Program-made: the position numbers and the translations under genes
Shown here: positions 10,881-20,571 of the stretch, one piece after another
Numbering within the stretch: position 1 is the first letter of the stretch
Layout: the number at the start of each line of letters is the position of its first letter
Notes under the pieces: generated by a model
What the model was told of the DNA's origin: nothing
What the model saw: the letters and a program-made list of their open reading frames with translations, nothing else
Databases searched by the model: none
Assembly: GCA_015680685.1 (NCBI GenBank)
Contig: MNCI01014407.1
Span: forward strand, 253,361-317,360
DNA: 64,000 nt
From: Gnetum montanum
Taxonomy: Eukaryota; Streptophyta; Gnetopsida; Gnetales; Gnetaceae
Direction: 5' to 3'

Positions 10881-11735
10881 GAAATTGATCCCTTTGTAGG
10901 TAGTAAGTGGATTAGTCCACTTGTGATTGTGTCAAAGAAAGTTAGCAAGTAGCAAGTCTACATCAACTTGTGGATAGGGAGTGGATTAGTCCACTCATGA
11001 TTATGCTAAGAAAAGGTGGCAAGCAAAAGCTATGCATCGACTTCTAGTTGTTAAATATGGCAACATTCAAATATCACTTTCTATTTTCATTTGTGGATCA
11101 AGTGTTGGATGCTATATCCAGGCATTACTATTATAGCTTTCTAGATGGTTATAGTGGCTATAACCATATCTAGATTGTGCTAGAGGATTAGACAAAAATA
11201 ACATTCGCTAGTCCCTAGGGGGCTTTTTCATATCGAAAGATGCCTTTTGATCTATGTAATTCTCCTCCAACATTCCAACGCTTGGTCTTGAGCATTTTTC
11301 AACAACAAATTAGTTGCAAGATGGAAGTCTTCATGGATTACTTCTCCACCTATGGTGCCACATTTGAGCAAGCCATGGACTACCTTGAGCAAGTGCTTAA
11401 ATAGTGTGTAGAGATGAATCTTCAGATCAATTAGCAAAAGAGTCATCTAATGGTCTAGGAGGGCATTGTATTGGGGCATAGAATTTCTTAGGTAGGGATT
11501 AAGATGGACCTTGAAAAGATAAGAGTCATTCAAGGAATAACTTGTAAACCAGAACTCATTAAAGATGTCTAGTCATTCCTTGGGCACACTTGCTACTACC
11601 AGTGTCTTATAAAGAATTTCTCTAAGATTACAAGACCATTAGTTAAGCTTACAAAGATAGATGCTCTATTCATCTAGACCAAGGAATGCAAAAATGCATT
11701 CTAGAGCCTCAAGTAGAAAATTGTAGAGACTTCAA
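10881..11735 (+). pseudogene. Ty3 reverse transcriptase of element D, active site altered
   Basis: Motifs in order: WISPLVIV (present twice, see repeat), FVDQVLDAI, YYYSFLDGYSGYN, a TFASP-stop-GAFSYRKMPFDLCNSPPTFQR stretch, CKMEVFMDYFSTYG (11321-11350) and EQAMDYLEQVLK. Ty3 RT normally has F-x-D-D-F; here 11336-11341 encodes Asp-Tyr, so the second catalytic aspartate is replaced (GAC to TAC). Downstream LGHRIS, VIQGITCKPELIKDV and SFLGHTCYY match the connection to RNase H. TAG stops are frequent. Confidence 0.88.
10905..11048 (+). repeat. Tandem duplication of about 71 bp inside the RT of D
   Basis: Two adjacent copies each contain GTGGATTAGTCCACT (10918 and 10981) followed by GTGATT or ATGATT, an AAGAAA/AAGAAAA block and a TACATCAACTT or TGCATCGACTT end. 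In protein terms KWISPLVIV...YINL is followed at once by EWISPLMIM...CIDF. The period is about 71 bp, so the duplication also shifts the frame. Confidence 0.8.
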
Positions 11736-11739
11736 CTCT

Positions 11740-12130
11740 ATGAGCACTTAACTAGTTTAGACCATTTTATATCATGAAATATGCATCAAATTATGCCTTA
11801 GGAGCTGTGCGTACATAGTTGGATGACAAGAAACATCCATATTACATTTACTATGCAATTTGAAGCATTGTGGATGCACAGCTAAATTACACCACAATGG
11901 AGAAAGAATTAATGGTAGTGGTGTATGATCTAGAGAAGTTTAGGTACTATGTGCTAGGATACAAAGTGTTTGTGCACATTGACCACAATGCAATTTACTT
12001 CCTGATGAATAAGCCAATAGTGAGCCCTTGTGTCATATGGTGGTTGGTGATCTTTCAAGAGTTCAATCTTATAATGGTAGATCGAAAGGGGACTGAGAAT
12101 GTGATCAATGATCACTTGCCTTGGTTATGA
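11740..12130 (+). pseudogene. Ty3 RNase H of element D
   Basis: RNase H removes the RNA template during minus-strand synthesis. The open stretch 11870-12130 reads ...AQLNYTTMEKELMVVVYDLEKFRYYVLGYKVFVHIDHNAIYF, with the YTTMEKELMVVVYDLEKFR and HIDHNA landmarks (catalytic Glu and Asp). Upstream YASNYALGAV carries the first Asp position as Asn. It ends in the usual NVINDHLPWL, which is VADHLSRL in relatives. This is the least damaged pol domain of D. Confidence 0.88.
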
Positions 12131-12369
12131 TGGGATAACAAAGAGAAGAATCCCCTCTTTGAAAAATTTTGTAATGAACTCCTCTTTATAGGTGTAATAA
12201 ATGAACAAGTGCTAGATGAACCAAAATGGTATGATGGCATCCTCACTTATTTTCTCACTCAAGAGATGCCATAATATCTAGACTACAGGAAGAAACAATA
12301 GTTTCTTCCTCAAGCCAAATACTTCATGGAAATCAATAGACATCTTTACAAGTTATGTAGTAATGACCT

Positions 12370-13110
12370 AGTTTGTTGGTATGTACCTGATGTTGATCAC
12401 CTATGTGTTTTCTAGGATGCTCACGAGGGTCCTTGTGGGGGCCACTATGCTAAGAGATGCATGACCATTAAGATCCTGATGGTAGGGTATTATTAGCCAA
12501 ACATCTTTAGGGACATCCACCAATTTGTCTGCCCTTGTAAACACTGTCAATAAGATGGTGGGATGACTGCTTGAATGGAGGGACCTAAACAGTGGATCCA
12601 ACCATTGGAATCCTGCGACATATGGGGCATCGACTTCATGGATCCCATTGCACCCATGTTAAATGGAAAGGTGTACATAATTGTCATCATGTATTATTGC
12701 ATAAAATGGGTACAAGAAGTAGTCATTATCAACTATACATCATCTACTCTTATGTGGTTTGTACAACAAAATGTTGTAAATAGGTGTGGGGTGCCATGTG
12801 CACTAATTTTTGACAATGGAACCCATTTCATAGGCATCACTTTTTGCAAGCTCATGCAACACTTGTGGTTAAACATAAATTAACAAAACTTTACCACTCC
12901 CAAGACAATGGTCAAATAGAGGTTATTAACAGGGAGATTACAAAGATCTTAACAAGACCTATTAGAAAATATAGGAGGGATTAGAGCAAAAAACTAAACA
13001 ATGCCCTCTAGGCTTATTGCTCAACATGGAAACTCCCTATAGGCTACTCTCCCTATGATCCAATGTATGGAAAACTACCAATACTTATTTAATCTGAGCT
13101 CCATACACTT
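12370..13110 (+). pseudogene. Ty3 integrase of element D (zinc-binding and catalytic core)
   Basis: Zinc-binding His/Cys region: CVF-stop-DAHEGPCGGHYAKRCM, then CPCKHCQ near 12533-12550. Core: WGIDFMDP (12622-12645, first catalytic Asp), KWVQEVVI, RCGVPCALIFDNGTHFIG (12783-12834, second Asp), then in a shifted frame YHSQDNGQIEVINREI (12893-12940, catalytic Glu). All three DDE residues remain. The frameshift between second Asp and Glu, at about 12880, would abolish the protein. Confidence 0.87.
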
Positions 13111-13560
13111 TCAATAGCATCTAACCTAGATCTTGACCTAAGTCTAGCATACAGAGAATGATTGATCAACCTTAATGTACTAAATGAAAATTAATTAGTG
13201 GTCCTATCTTGAAATGAAGTGCATAAGGCATTTAGCAAGCAATGACATGACCTAAGAATAAGGAAAGTCAAATCTAAACCTAGAGATAAGGTTCTCTACT
13301 AGAACCACAAACATGTAGCTCAATGAACTAAGTTCCAAGCATTGTGGAAGGGCCTTCCATCATTAATAAAACTTTTCCTTCTAGGACCATGATAATTTAT
13401 AAACTTGAGAACCTAAATAAAAAGTAGCTAGTCAACACACAACAAGTTAAACCTTTCCATGAGCCTAAGTAAGCCAATGCAAAAAATGCCTCATCAGATG
13501 GACAACCTCACTCAATCTTTTAGATCTCTTTCTTCCAACTTAGTTGTGGGGGAGATGGCC
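13111..13560 (+). pseudogene. Integrase C-terminal part of D
   Basis: Degenerate continuation of the integrase: LRIRKVKSKPRDKVLY near 13253-13300 resembles the segment where relatives have a GDKVLLYN-type motif before the C-terminal domain, followed by FQALWKGLPSLI, matching the SRWTGPF-type position. The reading frame ends in noncoding sequence by about 13690. The exact pol stop cannot be fixed. Confidence 0.6.
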
Positions 13561-13599
13561 ATCTATGCTAACAATTTAGATGGCTCCTTAGTTATTTTT

Positions 13600-14980
13600 T
13601 CAAATGTTTCTTTTACAACATCATTAGTATGTTTTATCTTTCTTAAATATTTTATAACTTTTTATATTTATTCTTTTTTGGTGTGATTTTCTCATGATTT
13701 TTGCTAATAAAGTGCATTATTACCAATAGGACATAGTGGTGCTGTAGTTGTTGCTAATGGAGGTTTGTACTTAACATATTTAATTTCTAATGTCTAGTTT
13801 CTATTTTTGAATTTTGATGATTGATAACTAAGATGGGTTTCTTTTTCATTTAATAAGTAGTGAATCCACATCATCCACCCAACCACAAACTCTATGGTTT
13901 TCCTTGTTTTGGACATATGAGGTTCCTTTTTCATTATTAAAATCTTAATGAACTTGTGACATTGGTAGTTTTCAGACTTGGAAAAGATTCAAAGGTTTGA
14001 AAAGGATGTGACTTCAAGGGGATTCAAAGCTCTTTATACCTTCTACCATCTTGAGTGTAAGTTTGTTTTTTCATGGATTTCTTACTGTTCCATGTCAACC
14101 AATAACAAGAAATTGAATAAGTCTTTGCATGGTGTGTTTCCCATTCAAAAATTCCAAAAAAAAAAAACAAAAAAAATGATGCAATTTCAATGAACACACT
14201 TTAGATAAAAAAATGGGCTACAAGCACTAGTTATGGGACTAGAAAAATATGTTACCCATGATTAAAGATCCCAGCTAACTAAGGCCCTTCCTCACTTCTT
14301 ACTTCTCTTTTCTTCTCAAATAAGGGATAGCAGTTGTCCATGGAAGCATGCTTGTGTCTCAAGGGGATGGGCTGGTCAAAGAGTGGTGATGTGAAGTTAT
14401 TGAAAGTGGTTGGTTTTGGTCTAGACTAAGGTTGGACTCTATCAGTTCATTTAACCATGCATTCCACAAGCGACTTCATGTGACCATGATTGGGACATCC
14501 ATTACATTCTCTATCTCATTTATCAATGCTCTCCATAACTTACCTCACTGCTAATTTTCATGTTTATATTTCATGTCTTAGTTTGATGTGTTGAAATTCC
14601 TAAATAGATTATCCATTTTTGATCCTTAACTTTTTGTAACCATTAATCAACTATGGAGCCCATAGACTCCTTAGTTGAGGTTATGCAAGGGCAAAAAGGG
14701 CATGTGCTACTATGGGGAGGACCCACTTACATATCTCATGTTTTGGTTAGTTAAGCTTCTTACTCTTAGATATTGCTACAATCAAATCTATTGTGCACTT
14801 TATCGTGCATCCAACTATGTGCTTTTTAGGGTATTCTTCTTCATGAAATCTCATTCTGTAATCATTTCTCCATTTTCTAAATTTCAAAACCCTCTTCTAA
14901 TATTTTCATCATATTCTTGGCTTTTTGGACTTCCATTTGACCCAAATTTTGTTTAAAAACTTCTTGTTTATTATTATTTT
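13600..14980 (+). other. Long conserved 3' noncoding region of D
   Basis: No coding signal, but the stretch is collinear with C 36417-37831, with A 40769-41880 and, reversed, with R1 22519-21200. Shared anchors include CACATCATCCACCCA-type (13868), TTCCATGTCAACCAAT (14088), GGGCTACAAGCACTAGTTAT (14214), AAGGCCCTTCCTCACTT (14280) and the block ending GGGGAGGACCCACTTAC (14714-14730). Its conservation across autonomous and gag-only copies suggests a cis-acting role in RNA packaging, stability or expression. Confidence 0.7.
14655..14730 (+). promoter_or_regulatory. Conserved noncoding block in D (GGGGAGGACCCACTTAC)
   Basis: GAGCCCATAGACTCC, then a TTATGCAAGGGC segment, then TATGGGGAGGACCCACTTAC at 14711-14730. 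Equivalent blocks occur at 37625-37703 (C), 41785-41860 (A) and, on the minus strand, at 21462-21540 (R1). It is the best conserved noncoding segment of the family that I found. Confidence 0.65.
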
Positions 14981-14989
14981 TGACAAAGT

Positions 14990-15062
14990 CAATGGTCGTC
15001 AATAGCCATGTCGACTAGGCCCAATCAATGCAATGTAAATATCCTATAAAGACCCCCAAACA
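14990..15062 (+). promoter_or_regulatory. Putative internal promoter cassette upstream of the D aORF
   Basis: GACTAGGCCCAATC (15013-15026) repeats the 14-bp unit of D's own U3, and CCTATAAAG places a TATA box at 15045-15050. The cassette sits between the conserved 3' noncoding region and the aORF. The order of motif then TATA is the same as in the LTR. Function is inferred from architecture only. Confidence 0.45.
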
Positions 15063-15513
15063 CTTTGAAATTTTTTGTCATTTGCTTCAAAACAAGAGGG
15101 AAGTTTTTGTAATTTTTCAAAGTTGAAAACCTTATAGAGCCCATAACTTTCACACCATTTGTCTAAATCACTATGTTCTTCAATCTTGTAGTTACTAGAA
15201 TAAGCTCTTAGCTATGGGGGCCACAAACCTTAAGGTTTATAATGAAAATTTTTAAAAATTTTTTTAACTCCCCCAAAGGGTTAATGAATAAAACAACATT
15301 AAACCATTAATTTTTGAGAATTTAACCCTTCCAATACACTCTAGTAAACCTAAAATTAATTATTAATATTAAAATAGGAATAAAATAATAATTGAAATAA
15401 TCAAATTGGCCATGATCACAACTTAACTAGGTGTAACCACCCCAAGAGATAAGGTATCCCAATTGTTTCAAGTTACACATTAAATGCTAACCCTTGGTCA
15501 TGTTGTGATCATA
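15063..15513 (+). other. Leader region of D aORF
   Basis: AT-rich, no readable protein. It lies between the putative internal TATA box and the first aORF-like coding, as a 5' untranslated leader would. Confidence 0.4.
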
Positions 15514-16731
15514 GATGGCACTGAGACTGAAATGGCCATAGGAAGGAGGACCATCACAACTAAGGAAAAAATGACCTAGAGTTTGAAGGGAACAACAAGA
15601 AAAATCCCAAGACCAAGTAGTAGAAACTCACATAATGGGACCTCCTCAGGAGAAGCCTAAAGTGAAATTTGTTTGATAGATTCTTAAAGAAGAGGTTGCA
15701 ACTGAACAATCTCAAAGAGGAAAGGAACTAGGGCCCATATGAAGACTTGAGGTCACATTAACATAAGCTTGCTTTGACATGATCAGGCCTCATGATGTCC
15801 AATACTTAGTTCTCTAGAACTAAACTTTAGGCAATTCATGGAAAATGCCCTACTAGAAGTTAAAACATAGTTGCAACACTTGCCCATGTGATCAATCATC
15901 ACTTCCAGTGGGGAGTGGTACATGGGAGAGACATATTTCTTCAGGGAAAGTAGAAAGGCAAGAGTCATTGTGAGAATCAAGGACATTTAGGTGTCCTACT
16001 CAGCAGAAGCTACTGCGTAGCTCTTGGTTTGCTTGATTCTAGCACTCATTTGACAAAGATCTTCATGCATGCAGACCTAGAGGCAAAAAGAAAGTGGGCC
16101 TAATGGTGTTATGGGGTTGAATATAAGGAGTTTGGTGTGCTGACATTGGCAGAATGCATATATTTTAAGATAGTGGCTTATCATCTCAATTTGATGGTGA
16201 AGACCAATAAGGTAACTACTTTCTCTACCCATGAATATGCTACTTTAAGGAAAAATTTTCCTATTAACCTTCCACAATTAATATATCTAGAGATGAAAAA
16301 GTGTTTCAAGAAAAATGAATGTGAAAGGAAAACCTTGTCATTTCAATGCCTTATCAGAAAAATCTGTAAGCGGGCAGGTTCACTGTGCAAATGACACAAT
16401 CAAGCATACTCCCATTACCTCTTGTTTTGAAATGATGAAAGATAAGATACCTATTGTGGCCAAAGAAGAGAAGCAGAAATCACCACCTCCACCACCTGCT
16501 TAGAAAATGTCAAAGGCCTATTTAGCCATTAAATTCCTATGTAAAATTTGAAAGCATCTCTTGGATGATGGAGAGCAATGAGTAGGAACAAGTGGTGGGG
16601 ATCCATCTATGTACTATCCTACAATGAGTCACCTCAATGAAGTGCTTGGATAATTAGTCAGATAGAGGAGATGGGCCAATATTCTCAATCCAAAGAATGT
16701 AGTTCCCTGCAAGGTTGAATCCTAGTTCTTG
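15514..16731 (+). pseudogene. Additional ORF (aORF) of D, 5' half
   Basis: Aligns with the R1 aORF. LELNFRQFMENALLEVK (about 15820-15870) matches LELNFGPFMEFTLEVVK in R1, WYMGETYFF matches YLGETYQFW, and VLTLAECIYFKIVAYH (16138-16190) matches LTLEERIYFKIGTYH. LSFQCLIRKICKRAG (about 16336-16380) matches VLPFPCLIRKLCKHAD. The pattern resembles the putative plant transposon protein domain found in additional ORFs of Athila/Tat elements; its function is unknown. Several frameshifts and stops are present. The ORF is cut at 16736 by R1 and resumes at 25487. Confidence 0.72.
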
Positions 16732-16736
16732 AGAGG
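16732..16736. other. Target-site duplication of R1, left copy (AGAGG)
   Basis: AGAGG immediately before the R1 terminus TGATGAGTGG; the identical 5-mer follows the other terminus at 25482-25486. Confidence 0.92.
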
Positions 16737-17584
16737 TGATGAGTGGTGAGGGACCCCTACACTCAACCATACAAATATGAGCGTTTCACGCACAATCCAG
16801 TCGAAATCCAAAGACAAGCTATTTTTGGTATCTAGATAGTTACTCGCTAATTGCAGTTCACTGTCTTCCCACCTAGACTAGTATTTTCTTTGTCATGTAT
16901 GATTTAGTCCAGAGTAAGGTGTATGATGTGTTCCTAAACAAATGCTTCTCCTAGAGGCGATGAAAAATAATCTTAGCTAAGCTAGGAGGGAAAAGGAAGA
17001 GAGAGAGAGCTATACTAAGAGGAAATAGGGAGAGAGAATCTAAGCTAGCCTAAGTGCGATGAGCATCTATTCCTTAATCATCCATACACATCTTAGGCCT
17101 CGTGCATGACTACCACTAGGATTACCAAGTGCATGGCTTGAGTATGCTATTGGGATACCAAGCAGTCACATGTAGATGCTTATGATTAAGTCATACTCAT
17201 TTTGCATTTAATAACAATAATAATTAAGTAATTAAACTAAGTGAATGCTGAAATTATGAAGTAATCTCGATCTTTATGTTCAATCATGTTTGTGTCCAAG
17301 TATGTCATACGTGAATAAAGGATGTTATACAATTACAATCATCACACTGTGGGCATGCATTGGGAGAAAGGATTGAGAGGAAAAGAATGACAAAAAGACT
17401 CTACTCTAACAGTAAACTAACTTCTAAAACTTAACGAATTACTCATCTCGTGTGCCTACATGTGTATTTATAGGCTCACACATGAGTCATGATATCCTAT
17501 ATCTGATATCGTTATTTGGGCTACGATATTGCGTACTTGATATCGGGTACGCAATATCGTAGCCTAATGAGTCATGATTCATCA
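16737..17584 (-). repeat. 3' LTR of R1 (848 bp)
   Basis: Read on the minus strand it starts TGATGAATCATG (17584) and ends CATCA (16737). It has a TATAAATA box at 17472-17465 and, just upstream of it, a block of GATATC/GATATT dyads (17485-17570), including a perfect 18-bp inverted repeat. It is collinear with 24636-25481 except in the dyad block. Confidence 0.92.
17519..17564. repeat. Perfect 18-bp inverted repeat in the R1 3' LTR
   Basis: Arms 17519-17536 (GGCTACGATATTGCGTAC) and 17547-17564 are exact reverse complements around a 10-base spacer (17537-17546) that contains GATATC. It sits upstream of the TATA box of this LTR. The matching segment of the partner LTR is different in sequence and length. 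Confidence 0.92.
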
Positions 17585-17602
17585 TACCCCCACAAGTGAA
17601 TG
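17585..17602 (-). other. Polypurine tract of R1
   Basis: On the minus strand CTTGTGGGGGTA directly precedes the 3' LTR start TGATGAATC. The same tract occurs as AGTTGTGGGGCTA in D and AGTCATGGGGGTA in A. It primes plus-strand DNA synthesis. Confidence 0.8.
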
Positions 17603-17757
17603 AAAATGTGTCCTCTATTCAAAATGTGAACAAGCCCCATTGATTAGATAGTGGATAGGTATGGGATTATTAACAAATGGGGAATTTATTCATGCTATAG
17701 TGAAGCACACAATAGAACAAAACTGGGACACAACACAAGAAATGCAAAATTACAAAA

Positions 17758-20571
17758 TTAGAAAATTTTGTGGAACTCATGTGGTTCTAGGTGGCGGTGG
17801 CTCCTCCATGGTTTGCTTTCCCTTGTCTTGTGCTCCAAGTTTTGAAATTTGATGATGTTGAAGTAGTGCTTGGAGCTTTTCCTCTTCCGTTTGGGGATCC
17901 TATGCCATCCATGCTGAGGCTGCAATGTTTGATGGAGTTGGCACCTCCCATGGGCATGGTAGTTGTGGAAACATTTTGTTTGCTTTGACACACTAGGCCA
18001 CAAACAACCATCATTCCTCCTTGTAGGCTCTGGCTTTGTCCCTATACTCTTGAAAATCTGTCAAGCCAAGTCCACTACAATATCTTTTTATCCTTGGTAG
18101 CTTACTTTAACCACCTCTAGCTCAAAATTTGCAACTTCTAGCTTCTATAATGTTTTCTTATGCTCTACAAATTTTGCTTCATATTTGGTGTAGGTGGTAG
18201 CTACCTATCCCTCAAGCTCTGTTCTCAGGCCCCTTGCTATTAACATGGCTAGATTGGCATACTGTAGATTTTCCAATTCCATGTACTCTGTGAGGTCTTG
18301 AATCTACAAGTCCCAGCCTTTAAGTTCCACTTGGTGGGAAAATGCATTTGTGTCCAATATGGCCCACCAATGAGTGTGTTGAGCACTGAAAACATTGATG
18401 TGGGCCTTGGCCATATGGATCTCTATCTTGATGACTTGCTTGTACATTCCCACTTGGTCTCAAAAATGCTCCTTTAACTTTTCATGCCACTTGGCCTCAT
18501 TTTTCCATGCACTTATTTCAATGGCCATCTTCTAACGGATTGCGCATACCTCCTCCATTGAGAGGGTTCAATTTTCTTTGGCCAAACAGTTCAGATTTTG
18601 ATTAACCATGATCAATTTTTCTTGTAGCTATTGAAATTTTTCTTTGAGAACATTCTTCTATTTTTCCACAACAATCAATCGAAAATTATCAATAGCAAGC
18701 TATTTATTCTCCTCTTATAAGGCTATGAGTGCATTGGCATGCGCGTAGGTTTGTGCTTGTGCCTTGGAGGCATCCCAGCCAACCTTCTCTTTCTCCTCTG
18801 CCACTCTCTTATTGTCTGCTAACAATTTGTTGAGTTTCTCAGTCTTGAAGATTTCCAACTAGTCTATGGAAATGAATTGAGAGGGGTCCCACTATGCAGC
18901 TTGCAGGGTTATGAGCCTCTCTTGGAGTTTTGCTAACTCCACTTCTATGTGCTTGGTCCTGATTTCTACCATGAACAGCTTTCCCTTGGTAGAGATGAGA
19001 TCTGATTGTGCTATTGTGACATCTTGTGGGATGTTGAACAAGGATGTCATTACTTGTCCTATTTGCAGAAAAAGATCAAGCACATCTTGATGGTCTACAG
19101 GAGTCATCGAGGAATTGGCCAATGTTTGAGCATCACGTGCTCCTGTGAAGTCTACTGATGACACAACAGGGATGTTGAAGGATTTTTTAATGTGTTTTGT
19201 GACCACTTCTGTGGCTCCTGTTGCATCCTAGTATAGCATGACCACCACTGTGGCCCCTTCACTAGTCTTAAGTTGCACCTAAAAGGATGTAGTATTCCCT
19301 GAAATCTGTTGTGACCACTGAGTCTCCTCACCTCTTATCTAAATAGACACCTCACCCTGGGTGCGATCTATAGAGACAGTGGGTTGTATGATATCATCAA
19401 TGATGTAGAAGAGATTAGCATCATCATGACTCCCCCAACAATTCGTCTCAGTGATGGCCCTGAGGTGGCTCATCGACGATTGGTAATCCTATAGTGGTGG
19501 TGGTGGTTGATCTTGCTGGCTCATGCTAGGCCTTGCTTCTTGTTGTTGATTGGCCCCTACACTTGGAAGTTGGCTAGGCCCTACAGTTTGACTTATAGTG
19601 GGCCCCATCATTTGTTCTTGCTCTTGTTCTGGCTCTGGCTCCAGTGTCTCACTAGCAATTTTCCTTGGAGCTAGTGGCTTCAGCAGAGTGAATGAAGCAT
19701 TTTAGGCTCTTTTGGGAATGTCATTGGTGTACCCTAGAATATCAGCATGCTTGCACAACTTCCTAATGAGACAAGGGAAGGGCAACACGAACTTTCCTAT
19801 CTTGCATTCTTCGAACTGCCTTAAGATCTCTATGAGATATGGATGAGGTAGGTTAGCATTAACCTTTTCCATCAATATCATGCTCCCTCTTGCCACATAT
19901 GTTGAAATCCTATTTAATCCTTTTGTAGGGAAGATGTGATAAGTACCAATCTTGAAGTAAATTCTCTCTTCCAATGTCAATTCTTCATATATATGATCTT
20001 CTTTACTGTATGTCGTATCCAACCAAACCTTTTGTGCATCCACATGAAAGTGAGTGGACAAGTGAGCAACCTTCAGCCCCATATTTAGAATTTCTAACAC
20101 TTCCAAAATGGCCTTGGTGGAAAAATCAATAGACACACCACCGATGTCAACCATGGTGCCTTCTTCTTTATTGTGCCAAAATTGGTACGTTTCTCCTAAG
20201 TACTAGGCACTGCTTTCAAAGAGGATAGGCCATAATGAGGACCCTTTGAGTTGGTCCTTGACAACCTCAAGAGTGAATTCCATGAAGGGCCCAAAGTTCA
20301 ATTCCAAAATCATTGTAGTTGATGTGGACCTTTTATGGATGGCCTGAACATACTTCGGGGGCAACGTGAGGTGTTGTCCCTATTCAGGCACTATAGTAGC
20401 TCCACCTTCTACTTGTCCTGATTGTATAGTAGTAGGAGTCTCTTGATGGATACTGAAGGATTGTGCCTCTTGCTCTATATGTTATTCAATAGATGCTTGT
20501 CCTCTACCTCTCCTAGATTTCTTAGATGCACCTTGAGAGGGACCTTCTTGTTGTCCATGTTTTGGGATCAT
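17758..20571 (-). pseudogene. Additional ORF (aORF) of R1, 938 codons, single frame with nonsense decay
   Basis: From ATG 20571 (MIPKHGQQEGPSQ) to a stop at 17758 one frame can be followed without net indels; its longest open pieces are 19702-20154, 18892-19206 and 17758-18003. In order: a Lys/Arg/Gln-rich start, LELNFGPFMEFTLEVVK, the block LTLEERIYFKIGTYH...LPFPCLIRKLCKHAD (like the putative plant transposon protein domain of Athila/Tat ORFs), a Glu/Gln/Pro linker, then a long heptad-like coiled-coil region (LAKLQERLITLQ, EKLNKLLADNKRVAEEKEK). About 20 in-frame stops occur, mostly TAG. No transmembrane segment is obvious. Function unknown. Confidence 0.82.
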
